64,000 nt of DNA from Bradysia coprophila (Eukaryota; Arthropoda; Insecta; Diptera; Sciaridae), in assembly GCF_014529535.1 (NCBI RefSeq), contig NW_023503608.1:6622501-6686500 (forward strand), given 5' to 3'. Numbering within the stretch: position 1 is the stretch's first letter; each line of letters begins with the position of its first letter. Positions 47,901 through 59,298 of the stretch are shown piece by piece. Under the pieces are notes generated by a model. It saw only the letters and a list, made by a program, of their open reading frames with translations, had not been told where the DNA came from and did no database searches. A program made the position numbers and the translations under genes.

Positions 47901-48337
47901 TCACATTCTTCACCTAAGTCTTTTCGTTGTTGAATTGATCTTTTAAGCAATTAAGATTTTTGGACTAATACAAAATTGTTTGAGTGTCTACTAACCACAA
48001 AACAAAAAAATTTTAATTATAGTCAAAATATATTTCCATTGATTGAACCATCAATCTAAAAAAAAGAAGCAAAAATCTTTTACTATTACACCGATTCACT
48101 TCATCATACATGTGCGGAAATGAATGAAAAAGTTTTGTGACGCACAATGTGTGGTAGCAAAGGCTCTCTAGAGAGCCTTTGGTGGTAGCCCTTTACAGCT
48201 GGCAATCACATCCCAGCATAGACAAGAAACCTTACACTGCACTCGTTTTTATCATTGTTAAGTTGCGAAATCAATTATTCATTTAATTTTCCGATACAAT
48301 GGTCTTTGAACTGACTTATCTTAGCCTCTTTTCTTAT
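47901..48337. other. Spacer after the aldo-keto reductase
   Basis: Contains a small hairpin AAGGCTCTCTAGAGAGCCTT at 48161-48180, which may sit in or after the 3' UTR. No gene seen. Confidence 0.5.
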
Positions 48338-48526
48338 TGTATTTTACGTGTTACTGCATGGCATGTTTCATTTTCATTTACATTGCCTAATCACGTAAAG
48401 CATTGTACTTCCGAGGTTCCAAGTTGTGTATTTGATAAGTGGGGTGTTACAGCCCGACCCGAAGGGGATAATAATACACTATTGTCTACACATTTAAATA
48501 ATGTCAATAATATATTTGTACATTAC
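48338..48526. mobile_element. Hairpin MITE, GCCCGACCCGAAGGGG family (copy 2)
   Basis: Shares TTTTACGTGTTAC, CATGTTTCATTTTCATTT, ACATTGCCTAATCACGTAAA, GAGGTTCCAAGTTG and the GCCCGACCCGAAGGGG centre with the copy at 50859. Its right arm is incomplete. Confidence 0.7.
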
Positions 48527-48713
48527 TGCTATAAGGCTGTAAGAGACGTGTACGTATACGCGTGCTTGCGCAAGTATTAGTACGAGTCTCTTATATACAG
48601 CCTTATATCAGTGAGGTATTTTATCGCAGTAGGCAAACATCTCAAAATCTAGTGATGTAATTTTGCTTGTATTGGTAGCACTCTAGGGTAAATTTGTTTA
48701 CTCTTCGAAGTGA

Positions 48714-49014
48714 CTATTTGCAGGCGCCTGCAAATAGCCAAAACATTATAATGAGACTATTTGCAGGCGTCTTACCTTTTTATTTAATGTAAATCAACCG
48801 CAAACAGTCTATACGCATGGTATTCGCAGGTAATTCATGGTTTTAAAATATTGCCAAAGGTCTTAATTAAATTAACGAAAATGCTATTAGCACATTGTAC
48901 GAATAGCTAAGCAGAGACTATTCGCACATTGTGCGAATAGCCAAAGTATTATAAAGTGACTATTCGCACAATGTGCAAATAGCCTTTCCTTTGCTATTCG
49001 CACACTGTAAGGTA
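48714..49014. repeat. Series of near-perfect palindromes, CTATTnGCA...TGCnAATAG
   Basis: A perfect 24-base palindrome at 48714-48737 (half CTATTTGCAGGC) is followed by a 23-base one at 48918-48940 (half CTATTCGCACA) and another near 48960-48982. Single halves lie at about 48760 and 48994. Palindromes are followed by CCAAA(G/A)YATTATAA. Half-sites reappear at 49853-49905 on the other side of a minisatellite, so the whole may be one composite element. Confidence 0.8.
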
Positions 49015-49216
49015 AAAACATGAATCCAAATATTATTTTAAGGGCAGTAATCGTTCAGAAACTGGAAATATATGGAGAGATGATGATATAAATGACCAGA
49101 AGATGATCGTGTCAGAAAAATTACGTAATGGTAGCTTTCGAAACCAAATATTATTAATGTATTTCTCCAGACTTTATATCAGAATATAAATTAGACCAAA
49201 TAATCAGCCTATATTA

Positions 49217-49850
49217 CCCTTTTATAAATCGTATGGTTGAGGTGTTTGTTTTGTTCCTACTTCATCCCTTTACAGATCGTGTGAGGGAGGAGTTTAGTCT
49301 GATACAACTAAATTCATCCTTCTACTAACTATTAAGGGAGGATTTTGGCTTATTCCTACTGAACTCATCCTTCTACAAACTGTGTAAGGAAAGAGTTTTG
49401 TTTGTTCCAACTAAATTTATCCTTTTACAATTTGTGTAAGGAAGGAGGGGAAGGAGTTTGGCTTGTTCCTACTGAATTCATCCTTCTACAAACTATGTAA
49501 GGAAAGAGTTTGGTTTGTTTCAACTAAATTTATCCTTCTACAAACTGTGTAAGGAAGGAGTTTTGTTTGCTCATACTGAATTCATCCTTCTACAAACTGT
49601 GTAAGGAAAGAGTTTGGTTTGTTCCAACTAAATTTATCCTTCTACAAACTGTGTAAGGAAAGAGTTTGGTTTGCCACAAATTAATTCATCCTTCTGCAAA
49701 CTGTATAAAGAAGGAGTTTGGTATGTATCTACTGAAATCGTACTTTTACAAATTGTGTGAGGAAGATTTCTGTTTGATCAACTGAGTTCATCCTTCTACA
49801 AATTGAATCATGAAGGTGTTCGGCTTTTTTTACTGAACTTATCCTTTGCA
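49217..49850. repeat. Minisatellite of about 58 bases, TTCATCCTT type (copy C)
   Basis: About eleven imperfect units with TTCATCCTTCTACAAACTG, TGTAAGGAAGGAGTTT and TTTGTTCCTACTGAA. It shares its core order (TTCATCC, TACAAA, TGTAA, GTTTTGTT, GTTCCTA) with the arrays at 4560 and 6490, more than 40 kb away. It is flanked on both sides by CTATTCGCAC-type half palindromes. Confidence 0.85.
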
Positions 49851-49905
49851 ATGTGCGAATAGCCAAAGTGCGAATAGCCAAAGTACGAATAGCACATACC
49901 TTAAA

Positions 49906-50858
49906 TTAAAAACCTAATCAACTAAAATTCCAACTTCTAAACGCGTGTATAAACGCGAAGTTCTAAAAAATAAATCTTTACAGATGGAATTTATTCCTTT
50001 TACAAAATGTCACGTGAGAAACAATTTACAATGACGGTATAGATAGGTATGGCTGATCGGCTTATTTATCAATGAAAGTAACTTATCTACTTTCATTGTT
50101 ATTTATCCCGAACGCACTCACTTTATGTCAAAATAATCACGGCTGTCCTCAACAAAGATAAAGTTTTATGAAAATGTACACACAAAATGACTTGCCTGCA
50201 AATAGCACCTACGATTACTCTTATGTCGAATTTTATATTTACAGACGAGAAGCAACAATTTTTCAATTCATTTCTCGGCATTGTACCTACTCAGTGCCGC
50301 AGTGATAACAGTCCGTTCATTAAGATCAAGAATTTTGTGAAGCTTTCAATTTTTGTTTACCAATAAGCGAGACGAGGTTACTGATGATTTTATATTGAAA
50401 TGATGTTAGCATTGAATTAGTAGTTTATGCGTCGGCCTTCCCTTTTCTGAATATTTTTGCCAGTCTAGGAACTAGTTTCCATTTGTTCTTACTCGTGTAA
50501 AGTCTAAAGTTAAGCTTCTGCTATTCAGTCTATCCATTAAATGAACTAAGAGAGAGTTAAAGTTATAGTAAGAAAAGCTGATTCAGTAGTGCTTGGACTG
50601 TACTAAGTCATAGTTATAAGTCCAGTATTGACCGATCTGATTTGAATGAATGTAACATAAATCGATGCGTCTCAGCTCAGAATCGCCTCAGACGGATTAT
50701 TCATCGAAAAAATTGATTGTCGGCACTCATTTTACAGCTATGAATTTCAGTCAAGGGAAACCTTCGCATAAAAATTTCACAGAAAGATGGCGAACGAATA
50801 ACGTTATCGTATTGGCGAATTCAGTCTCGAATGTAAACGAGTCATCAAAGACAATCAC
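49906..50858. other. Gene-free stretch right of the minisatellite
   Basis: No gene. One diverged half-site GCCTGCAAATAGCAC at about 50195 may be the outer end of the palindrome element. A further single relative of the minisatellite core (TTTATTCCTTTTACAAAATG) is at 49990. Confidence 0.45.
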
Positions 50859-51030
50859 TTTTACGTGTTACGGCATGTTTCATTTTCATTTGCATTGCCT
50901 AATCACGTAAAGCATTGTACTTACGAGGTTCCAAGTTGTTATTTGACAAGTGGGGAATACAGCCCTCCCCTTCTGGTCGGGCTGTAACACCCCACTTATC
51001 AAATACACAACTTGGAACCTCGGAAGTAAT
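50859..51030. mobile_element. Hairpin MITE, GCCCGACC family (copy 3)
   Basis: Nearly complete inverted repeat: CGAGGTTCCAAGTTGTTATT, GTGGGGAATACAGCCC, a short centre, then GGGCTGTAACACCCCACTTA and AACTTGGAACCTCGG. The left flank matches copy 2 at 48338 over about 90 bases. Confidence 0.75.
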
Positions 51031-51232
51031 ATACTATTATTCACATCTACTTGTCCATGCACTGCTATAAAATTGATAAAATTGAATCGATTTAACGACA
51101 CTTTGTTCTTTGTACCTACTAATTTACATACAATTTATTTACTCAAATGAAAATAGAATCTGTTTCGTTTGTGTCACTTTTCGATTCGGCTGCGGTCGTT
51201 TACGTTCGTAAGAAGTGATCGTAGGTGATCGT

Positions 51233-51312
51233 AGTTAAAATAAACTGGTCTTCTGCCCTCTCTGTTGAAAGAGAAGCAAATACTTTGACAAGTACCACAA
51301 GTCAAGTTATCA
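51233..51312. repeat. Dispersed repeat, second AAATAAACTGGTCTT copy
   Basis: Matches 21421-21535 (AAATAAACTGGTCTT, GTTGAAAGAGAAG, TACTTTGACAAGTACC, CAAGTTAT) but lacks the inner hairpin half. Confidence 0.65.
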
Positions 51313-52374
51313 TAAGAGTCTATATACCAATTAATTGAAGCCCGGATATCGAGTTAAACAAGAAGCGTTCTACGGTTCTACGGATCTACCGTTCTGGTTC
51401 TGAACAATCTACAGAAAAGTTTGATAATTTAAAAAATGAAATGATTTTCCGCATCACTTCCTGTAAGTTACATAATCAAAAAATAGGGAAATAAAATAAA
51501 TAAATAAATTACATTCGAATATGGTATACCATGTTAAAATTTAATGACTTTTAATGCCAAATAGAGTACTACTTTGTATGAAGAAAGTGTCCGAATTTTA
51601 TTACAGTGACAAAATTTGTTCGAGACACTGTCCAGTTTCAGTACCCTATTTAGAGTACCACTCATGCTTGAAGTGCGTTTATTGCATGCAATTTTTCACG
51701 TCGCCTAGCTCAAAAGATATATTTATTGCTTTTTAAATTAATGAACAGAAGGAACCAACAACTACAAAAGCTGATCACAATGTCGGATTCTGATGAATTT
51801 CACATGAGATTTTCTTTCATGACTATAATTTGGTTAATGCGTAGGACATGTTGGAAGAAAATTATATGGTCCAATCGTCATAGGATCAAATGGATTGTAT
51901 TGTTATACCACATATGAATGAGAGAATCACTCTTTCATATATGGTTATACGCGCGAAGAGGACAATTAACGATGTGTGACTGCAAATTACGTCAAACCGT
52001 TTCGCTTTCTGATGCGAAAAATATTTACTTTCGGAACTCACCTGTGCAAACTGTTCTGTCCCATTTCAATGAATATTTGTCGCGGAATTAAACTAAAATT
52101 TGAATTTTAAAATTAATAGGCAATTTGCGTACATAGTCACACACAACACTTTCAGTCCATTCTATGGGTTAAACCTACCAGAATAGATATGTTAAATTGG
52201 CACAATTCGCCTAATGACAAACCGCTGAACAAACACGATCGAAGGTAAATTTCCGTTGTTTACCCTCACGATCTTAACGGTTGGTGCGACATGTTCGTCA
52301 GTTTAAACTACGTGTCCATTCCACACGAATCAACAGAAATAATTTTTTTTAGAGCTAACAAAAAGATCTTAAAA
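51313..52374. other. Gene-free stretch before the cysteine-rich gene
   Basis: No supported gene. Short frames here have no family resemblance. The promoter of the next gene is expected in the last few hundred bases but no clear element is visible. Confidence 0.45.
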
Positions 52375-52956
52375 ATGCAGTACAAGTACCTCATAGTTTT
52401 GACTACAACTCTATTCATGCAGGTGAGTTTCCTTGTGTATAGTTCCAAAATTTGGTTCATTTTTCCCACGAAAAACATTTCTCCGTTGCTTATAAAGAGC
52501 TCCGTATTGGCTGTATCGAAAATTGGACCGATCTGCGTACCTCCAAGAGATTGTCCAGATTGTCCCTTCGGTGTTGCAAAGAGTACCGTCAAAAGTGGAT
52601 GTGCTGGCTGTCCTGAATGTTGTTGGCCCCTACCATGTGCCTACATCGAATGTGAGCCTGGCTACGTATCAGAACCGACTACGCTGTCTAACGGTTGTCC
52701 AGGATGTTACACATGCGTTCAATGTCCACTTGTAAGCGATTGCCCACTGATACGATGTGCTCCGGGATACTTTTCACAGGCATCGACACAAGCGAATGGA
52801 TGTCCAGGGTGCAATGAATGCGTTCAGTGTGAACCTGTCAGCGATTGCCCACTCATACGATGTGCTCCTGAGTATGAGTCACGAACATCTACTCAAGCGA
52901 ACGGATGTCCAGGATGCAATGAATGTGTACTAAAAACCATCCCATTAGAGCAATAA
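52375..52956 (+). CDS. Small secreted cysteine-rich repeat protein
   Basis: Exon 1 (52375-52422) encodes MQYKYLIVLTTTLFMQ; exon 2 (52498-52956) continues SSVLAVSKIGPICV, giving 168 residues with a cleavable signal peptide. The mature part holds four cysteine-rich modules. The last two are almost identical, each with SDCPLIRCAPxYxS, xSTQANGCPGCNECV. The pattern resembles antistasin-type or related small disulfide modules used in protease inhibitors, but I cannot assign one. The intron of 75 bases is a multiple of three and has no stop, so retaining it would give a longer protein with the signal peptide followed by 25 extra residues. Near-identical tail modules suggest recent repeat gain. Confidence 0.75.
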   Translation: MQYKYLIVLTTTLFMQVSFLVYSSKIWFIFPTKNISPLLIKSSVLAVSKIGPICVPPRDCPDCPFGVAKSTVKSGCAGCPECCWPLPCAYIECEPGYVSEPTTLSNGCPGCYTCVQCPLVSDCPLIRCAPGYFSQASTQANGCPGCNECVQCEPVSDCPLIRCAPEYESRTSTQANGCPGCNECVLKTIPLEQ

Positions 52957-53219
52957 ACGAAAGGAGCCAGGGCCTAATAAGTAGAATTCATCGAAATTCT
53001 GGCAAATATATTTCACTGAAACGAGTACAACTTTTCAAATTGTTTAGATCCTATGGCTGCATGGCTCCTTATCACATACATGAATCTCATGTAAATGGTC
53101 CATGATATCTATTCTCATTTTTCTTATTCTCTTTTTTCCCTTTTTTTTTCTTTTTTTCTCTTTTCTCACTGAACGTAGCACCGAAACCAACAAGAAAGCT
53201 GAAAAATGTTTTTTCGAAC

Positions 53220-53669
53220 ATGAAAGCAAAAATTGATAAGAAGGATATACGTGGAGTAGTATATGGACTAACATGCAAAGACAAAACCTGTAGTAAACCC
53301 AGATATGTGGGTCAAACTTACCGCAGACTGGGAATCAGGACAGACGAGCATCAGAGAGATTACGAAAACCGACACAAACCAGGAGGAAAGACTGCACTTA
53401 TTAGACATGCTATCGAAATGGAAAAGGAAGAGAAAAGAGAACATCAAATCGATTTCTCCATTGACAATGTGCTGATATTTGATAGAGAGCCTGACAAGTT
53501 CAAACGTGAATTCATCGAATCCTCTTACATCAGGATTTCGGGAGACAGAGCCAATAATTTCCGAAGGGACACTAACAATTTGCATGATGGATACACGAAT
53601 CTACTAAACATTTACAAAGACATCCAGTCCAATAGAAGAACGAAGGCAGTCCATAAAAGTCCCACGTAA
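53220..53669 (+). CDS. GIY-YIG endonuclease domain of a Penelope-like element
   Basis: 149 residues from the ATG at 53220; the frame is also open upstream to the pyrimidine tract, because the true protein began far 5'. Motifs in order are GVVYGLTC (GIY), PRYVGQTYRRLGIRTDEHQR (YIG with the catalytic arginine), ALIRHAIEM, FSIDNVLIFDREPDKFKREF and ESSYIRI with the metal-binding glutamate. This order and the CK(D)KTC region before YVGQT match the endonuclease of Penelope-like retroelements that nick the target for priming. The reverse transcriptase that should precede it is absent. Confidence 0.8.
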   Translation: MKAKIDKKDIRGVVYGLTCKDKTCSKPRYVGQTYRRLGIRTDEHQRDYENRHKPGGKTALIRHAIEMEKEEKREHQIDFSIDNVLIFDREPDKFKREFIESSYIRISGDRANNFRRDTNNLHDGYTNLLNIYKDIQSNRRTKAVHKSPT

Positions 53670-54008
53670 ATTTAAAATGATTTCAAATTACCCTTTCTTG
53701 CCGCCCGATCATGCTGTGATTAGAGTGATATGATAATGAGATTGTCGATTAATCGATTCTAATGTCAATGTCAATTAATGTCATAAACGATAACTTGTAC
53801 CTGACGAAAGCATGAAATGCTCAATTTTACTATTTATTTATTTATTAATTTATCGTCTTAACTAGTCTTTCAAAGTTTTTTAATTTTTTAATTATTTTTA
53901 TGATTAACTTGCCAATACTCTCAAAGAGAACAAGTGAGTGAGCCATGAATTAGTTTATTTAATTTCCAAATTTAATTTTTGTTTTGTTTCTTATGTACAA
54001 GATATGCA

Positions 54009-54045
54009 CTGAAGATGATGTAAATAAACATCGAAACGTTTGCTG
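54009..54045 (+). ncRNA. Possible hammerhead ribozyme-like core
   Basis: CTGAAGA (54009-54015) is followed after one unpaired T by a 5-base stem GATGT/ACATC with an AAATAA loop, then GAAA (54033-54036). These are the conserved boxes of a hammerhead, in the 3' part of a Penelope-like element, a class known to carry such ribozymes. The extra T and the unproved stems I and III keep this tentative. A second CTGACGA box lies at 53801. Confidence 0.35.
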
Positions 54046-54060
54046 AAAAAATATTGTTTC

Positions 54061-57032
54061 ACTCAAAACAACTGGTCCAATCCAAAGAATATTCCACAAT
54101 TAATTCTCTTTTTTCCTCTGAGTCGTTCATTGTGCTGGAACAGTCAAAGAAGGATGAATCTACATATCTAATCTAGTGCCTAATCACTCGGTTGTATAAG
54201 TAACTATTTCATTGTTCATTTTCTTTTTTCCCTTTCGTCGTTTTCTCTTGTTCATTTTTCTTTCATTTTGTGAATAATAAACCCCTTCCTGTTTCATTTA
54301 GAAAGGTTACTTACCGTGGCATGAAACATCTCAAGCATTTTTGTGGTTTTAGATGGAAATAGAGCATTATATTCTTCTCGGTTTGTTATAGGTTACCGGG
54401 TCGATTTTACAATGGGAGAGCACTCACTCACATATGGAAGGCAGGCATCACGTTATAATAAATCAACTTCAGAATTAATAAAATTGTTATATTGCTTGGT
54501 CAGTAATTCAACATTGACAAAGTGTTGTATTGCTTTGACTTGACCAAAATTGTTGAAAAAATTTCTTTTTCATGCTTCGGGCCAAAAATGAGGGTAATTT
54601 TTGATTTTTTCTTGAGTTTTCGGCCCTTTGCATGAAAACTCACATGTGCACCTGCTTTGGACGATTGATTTTAGGCACTTTCGCTTGTAAGCCTCACTCC
54701 GTTCGTCCTACAATCCGCGAAATTGCCTAAAATCAATCCACGTTTAGTACCACATTTAGTACCACGGACTAAAAGTCTTTTTTAGCGTATTCGATTCCAG
54801 ACCTCGCCTTCGGCTCGAGGAGAGTCCTAGAGATTTGAAGTAGTGCTCAGATTCGCTCTATAGACACACTAGATTTATTCTTTTAACTTTTTGCGAACTT
54901 TTACATATGAATTTGATTAGAAAATTTTTACTAGAGTACTGCAAAAATTGTAGGACCTAGTTGATCAAACGAATCTGGTCTCGTTAGATAGGTGAGATAT
55001 GTAGCAACTATTTGAGGTCCATATAGCAACATTCCGGATTGACCTATTACGTCTAGAAGACCATAACCGTTCCCAACTATGAGAAAAAACCAAAAAAAAT
55101 CAAAGTTTTGTATGTATTGATCGGATCTTCACTCAAATTAATGGTTTGACTCTGTATTTTACTTTTTAATCGATAACTATTGACTTTGGCGAGATTTACT
55201 ATGCATTTAAATCGATTTGTCGTTCAAACGTATGAGCGAAAATTTTCTTAAAAAATTTCTAAAAACAAAAGTAAGTGGGGCGCCGTCCCAATTTTTTTGG
55301 TGGACTGAAGCTTTAATTTAAAGAAGAAAAATTAAAAAAAAGCGTGAAGTATTTTGGGTATTGGCATTATAGTGCTTCAAGCACCTGTCGCTACCAGTTG
55401 AACGATCCGATCGGACCGGTCCAATTTTTTTTTATAAACTTCTATCGACTACCCACCTAATGCCTTTATAACCAGATCAAAAAGTTTTATGCAAGTGGAG
55501 GAATATTATTTCAAAAATGTGGTACCCAAAAATTTCAAATGACTCCCCTGGCCAGTGTAGATGGCTTAGAGAAAAAAGTTCTTCTACGAAATGTTGGGGA
55601 CAAAGTTCCTCAACAATAGGCCTAATACCACCCACATCCACAAATTTTCATTAAAGAATAACATTTGACAATTTTCTGTGCGAATTTCTATAAATCTGTT
55701 TGAAATGACCTACTTTTCTATATTTTAAAGTGAACTAGAATTTAAAATTTTTGGCCCTCATTAAATTCATACTTGTGGCAGTTCAAAAAATGTTGTTTAT
55801 TTTGTGGCAGATCATATTAAAGAGGCTAATATCTGATAAAAAAATCTGTTCTAGTGCTTGGTTCAGTGCTATGTTTGGGTCCGACCCAAATTCGAAGCAG
55901 TCATAAGAACATAACTGCGATAGCATAACTCTTTATGTAGTTTGTTGTGATTTGTTATGTACTTATGAGCATAAAGTGTTCAAGTTCAGCCCAATAAATT
56001 AATTACAAAAAAACCGCGTCTTTCACTGTTGCGCGTTCTGTTCAATTTTATTGTTTTCGTAGTGAACGCATGCAACACTGTGTCGACATCAAATGTCAGT
56101 CATACTCAATAGATTGCCAAATTTTACATTTTTTAATTTTTGTTAGACTTTTTTTTTCAAATTAAAAACGAGAACAGTTTTTTTTACCCAACAGTCTTAC
56201 GAAATATGACTTTTCTGTTAAACTGAACTTGTGACTCCATTAAAAAGAGAAAACAATTCCGTGATGGTGAAATATTCGAATGAATTAATGTTATTGCAAA
56301 ATTCAATTTGTGTGTAGTGTTTATGTTTAATCACCAAACAACACATCATGAAACGACAAAAGTAAATGAGCATACAGTTACAATTAATTTAGAATTTCAG
56401 GGCCAACGAAAAACGATTCAATGTCGAATCTCTCGTTACAATGATAGGTAACTTTAGATTCCCGACATCTTCTGATCAATTCTTGTTTAGCTGTCGAGGA
56501 ATCATCCTTTGTTCTGCCAGAATAATTGCAACACTTTTTTGTTAACCCTCTCAACATTTTATAAAAAATGTGTTGTGTTGGCAGACTCAATTTTTTCATT
56601 CGACTTTTCTCATTGATAAATCTGCTATGCAAAACAGAGCCAGCATAAGTTTCAATATGATACCGTGTTCTGTATTTACCACGGCGAACTAAGCATTTGC
56701 ACGTTACTATTTAACCGAACTAGTCTTCCCACAGACCTTGGGTATGTTAGATCTAATTAATAGTTCATTGTCGTTGCCTCACAAGAACATAAATATGCTA
56801 AATGAACGATGAAAAAGATGATTTTCGTCTCGTTTCTGATCTGAAGCCGTTTTATTAGAAGGATATATCCAGATTTCTTATCTAATCGTTATCTTCAACA
56901 GCTTGAAAATACTGGAAATATTGGACCCATTTAAGTTAGAAGTACTACTAGTGTGTAAAAGTCTGTTCAAAGACCAAAAAATGAGTTTGAAAACCGTAAC
57001 TACTTTAACAAGCTTTTATTCTCCACTTGAAG
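54061..57032. other. Gene-free stretch before the LysM gene
   Basis: No gene is supported. The hairpin MITE at 54645-54755 is the only clear element. The missing first exon of the LysM gene should lie in the right part of this stretch, but I could not find an ATG exon with the needed phase. Confidence 0.45.
54645..54755. mobile_element. Hairpin MITE, relative of the 36977 element
   Basis: GGATTGATTTTAGGCAATTT-type ends face each other around CTCACTCCGTTCGTCCTACA and ATCCGCGAAATTGCC. The centre order matches the element at 36977-37092. Confidence 0.55.
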
Positions 57033-58075
57033 GCATCGCAATCACACGTACTTCCGTGTGAGTGACTATTCGAACGATCATGAAGACTCATCGGAATATC
57101 CGTTGCAACCAACAATTAACACGCAGACCAACAACTTTAACATCCTGGAAGCTCAAATTCAAGAAGGCGACACACTACAAGCAATAGCATTGCGTTTCAA
57201 TTGCACGGTGAGTTTTGAGTTATTATTTTTATGATTTCTCGTGATCGAGGAGCCTTTAGTTTCCATTAAGATCTAAGATGAGAGGTCTGCCGTACCAGGC
57301 AAGTCAAATTTTTTATCTTGTCTGGTATTCTTATTTGGAAGATGAATATATCTCATTTCGGGATGTCAAACACTCACCATTGAAAAAAAAAAGCTTTTGG
57401 TTACAGAGTCTGTGAGTGTATCCTTTCTATCACCGTCAGTGGACCACGTCATTCTATTACGCTCGTACGAATTATCTAATCTAACTTTTAAAATTTCCCT
57501 TTTTTCAGGTGGCCGAACTGAAACGACTTAACAAAATCGAAAAAGAGTACGAAATCCATGCTCGCAAAATCATCAAAGTTCCAGTGACACCACATTCACT
57601 GCTGCTGGAAAATCAACCTCTAGTGCACAGAAGTGGACAAAGCAGTCCGAAACACGGTCAAAACAATAAGGAAAATGTAGCAAATGAAAATCTTCTTTCT
57701 GCTGCTGTTAGTTTATCCACTGAACCATCAATTAACGACATCATATTAAATACGCCAATTGCATCCAATCACTACGAAGACGCCACAGCTCCGAAACCCG
57801 ACCATCATTCGAGTGCAATAGATGATCCGTTGCTAGGCGATGCATCGAACGAATATGGTGGTATGGATAGTCGGTCGAGGCCGCATTCCATTTCCGGTCA
57901 AAATATTGATTTTAGGGACTTCTCTTGTTCGGGATCGGATTGTGATATTTCGTGGATTTTCCTTCTAATTTGTATTTTAGTTTTATGTTTTGCTATTCCA
58001 TTGGTTTATGTCTTTTATATTGCCGAACAGGAAGAAATTCATAGGCACGACCATAATCAGTCGCATCAGAGCTGA
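57033..58075 (+). CDS. LYSMD3: LysM-domain membrane protein (LYSMD3/4 type), first exon missing
   Basis: Two exons are visible: 57033-57207 and 57509-58075. The first needs two bases from an upstream exon and has no in-frame ATG, so the start lies further left and was not found. The LysM domain is ILEAQIQEGDTLQAIALRFN joined across the intron to CTVAELKRLNKIEKEYEIHA and RKIIKVPVTPHS. After a polar linker of about 120 residues comes one membrane segment (WIFLLICILVLCFAIPLVYV) and a short histidine-rich tail. This order (LysM, linker, C-terminal membrane anchor) is the metazoan LYSMD3/LYSMD4 layout. LysM folds bind GlcNAc polymers such as chitin or peptidoglycan; human LYSMD3 is reported to bind chitin. 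It is an old animal gene, not a likely transfer. Confidence 0.85.
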
Positions 58076-59298
58076 GACTTTTGGTTTCTTTTTGTTTTGT
58101 TTAAATTACCAGTTAACTAGAAGAACTGAACATGGTTAATCCCCCATCACAGGAGTAATAACGTTGTGGCTATGATAATTCATCACTTTGTTCGTTGGTA
58201 GTCGTAATGAATGATTCTTACAAGATCAACACCTCAGTTTTGATGGTTTGATAAGGTTTCTAATAATGTGCCTTCTGCTGCTGTACATATACTGACAGGA
58301 AAATATAAATAATTTATTTGGAAAAAATTGTTTTTTGTTACGATCCACCTCATCTTCGATTTGATTTTTTAGCAGACATTTGAGACGTGCTCAGACATTA
58401 TCACAATTCTGATAATATGCTTAGAAGAATGACCGACATTTGATGGCATTACACAGAGTTCATGAAGACAAGTTCAACAAGCGATGATCTCGATTTACTG
58501 GATTCTAATACTTTGACAGTAATCTCGGTTATTGGTCTTCAAATAAGATTCTTCAATTGATAGTCCAAATAATGTAACGAAGTAATAAGAAATCAATATG
58601 CATGGAAATCGACATGTAATTAATCATTTCAGTGTCAGTGTCCGGTGGCAAGGAAAATCTTCTACTTCATTAGTTAAAACATTTATATAAGAAGATTAGG
58701 TAGGTGTCATTGTTTTTGTCAATGTTTTCGATAGCACATAACCGCGGTTTCGGACCGTGGTTTTTCAAACATGATGAGCTTGATCAGTATAATTTTTTGA
58801 AAAATTTGAATCGCAGAGGCAGGAAAGCTTACCCTGCAATTTGTAGATAAGAATTGGTTTTTATACCGAATTCATTTCGAAGTATTTCATGGCAGGTACT
58901 CATGGGGTTTCGCTTGCAGTTTTATGTTCAGGTTAACATTTAGGGAACACTTTTCTAGAAGTTCGTCCAATAACCCCACAAGTATCATCATTCTGCTTTG
59001 TAAGGAATGTGTACACATTGAAAGAATGCTTAAGTGTCCCTAAAATCAAAATCATACAAATGCTACCTACTGTTTTAAAGCCATATTTCTGCTCCCTGCG
59101 ATGACTCCACAAATTCAGACTGTTTACGAACTACTACCAGGAGGCGAGTTACGTAAAAGATTACAATTTTTAATCTTTGAAACACTCGTAATTGCCGAAA
59201 TCAGTTATCACCACTGTGCTGGACTATTACCAGTGGTTTAAAGTGCCTGTAACTTTTCATTTCCATTAAATATTAAGTCTGCGTGAGACCACAGCAAA
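58076..59298. other. Spacer between the LysM and GH43 genes
   Basis: No gene seen. It contains the LysM 3' UTR and the GH43 promoter, neither with a clear signal. Confidence 0.5.

Larger units (their letters stand above)
53160..54060 (+). mobile_element. Penelope-like retroelement, 3' fragment
   Basis: The fragment has the end of the reverse transcriptase linker (KLKNVFSNMKAKI), a GIY-YIG endonuclease frame and about 400 bases of 3' sequence ending near a CTGAAGATGATG...GAAACGTT motif. 5' truncation is normal for Penelope-like elements. A pyrimidine-rich tract (53110-53165) precedes it. Confidence 0.75.

Noticed and set aside
48714-49014. Operator array or attachment site for an integrase
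   Set aside because: The palindromes look like such sites, but no integrase or regulator gene is near and the setting is eukaryotic repeat DNA.
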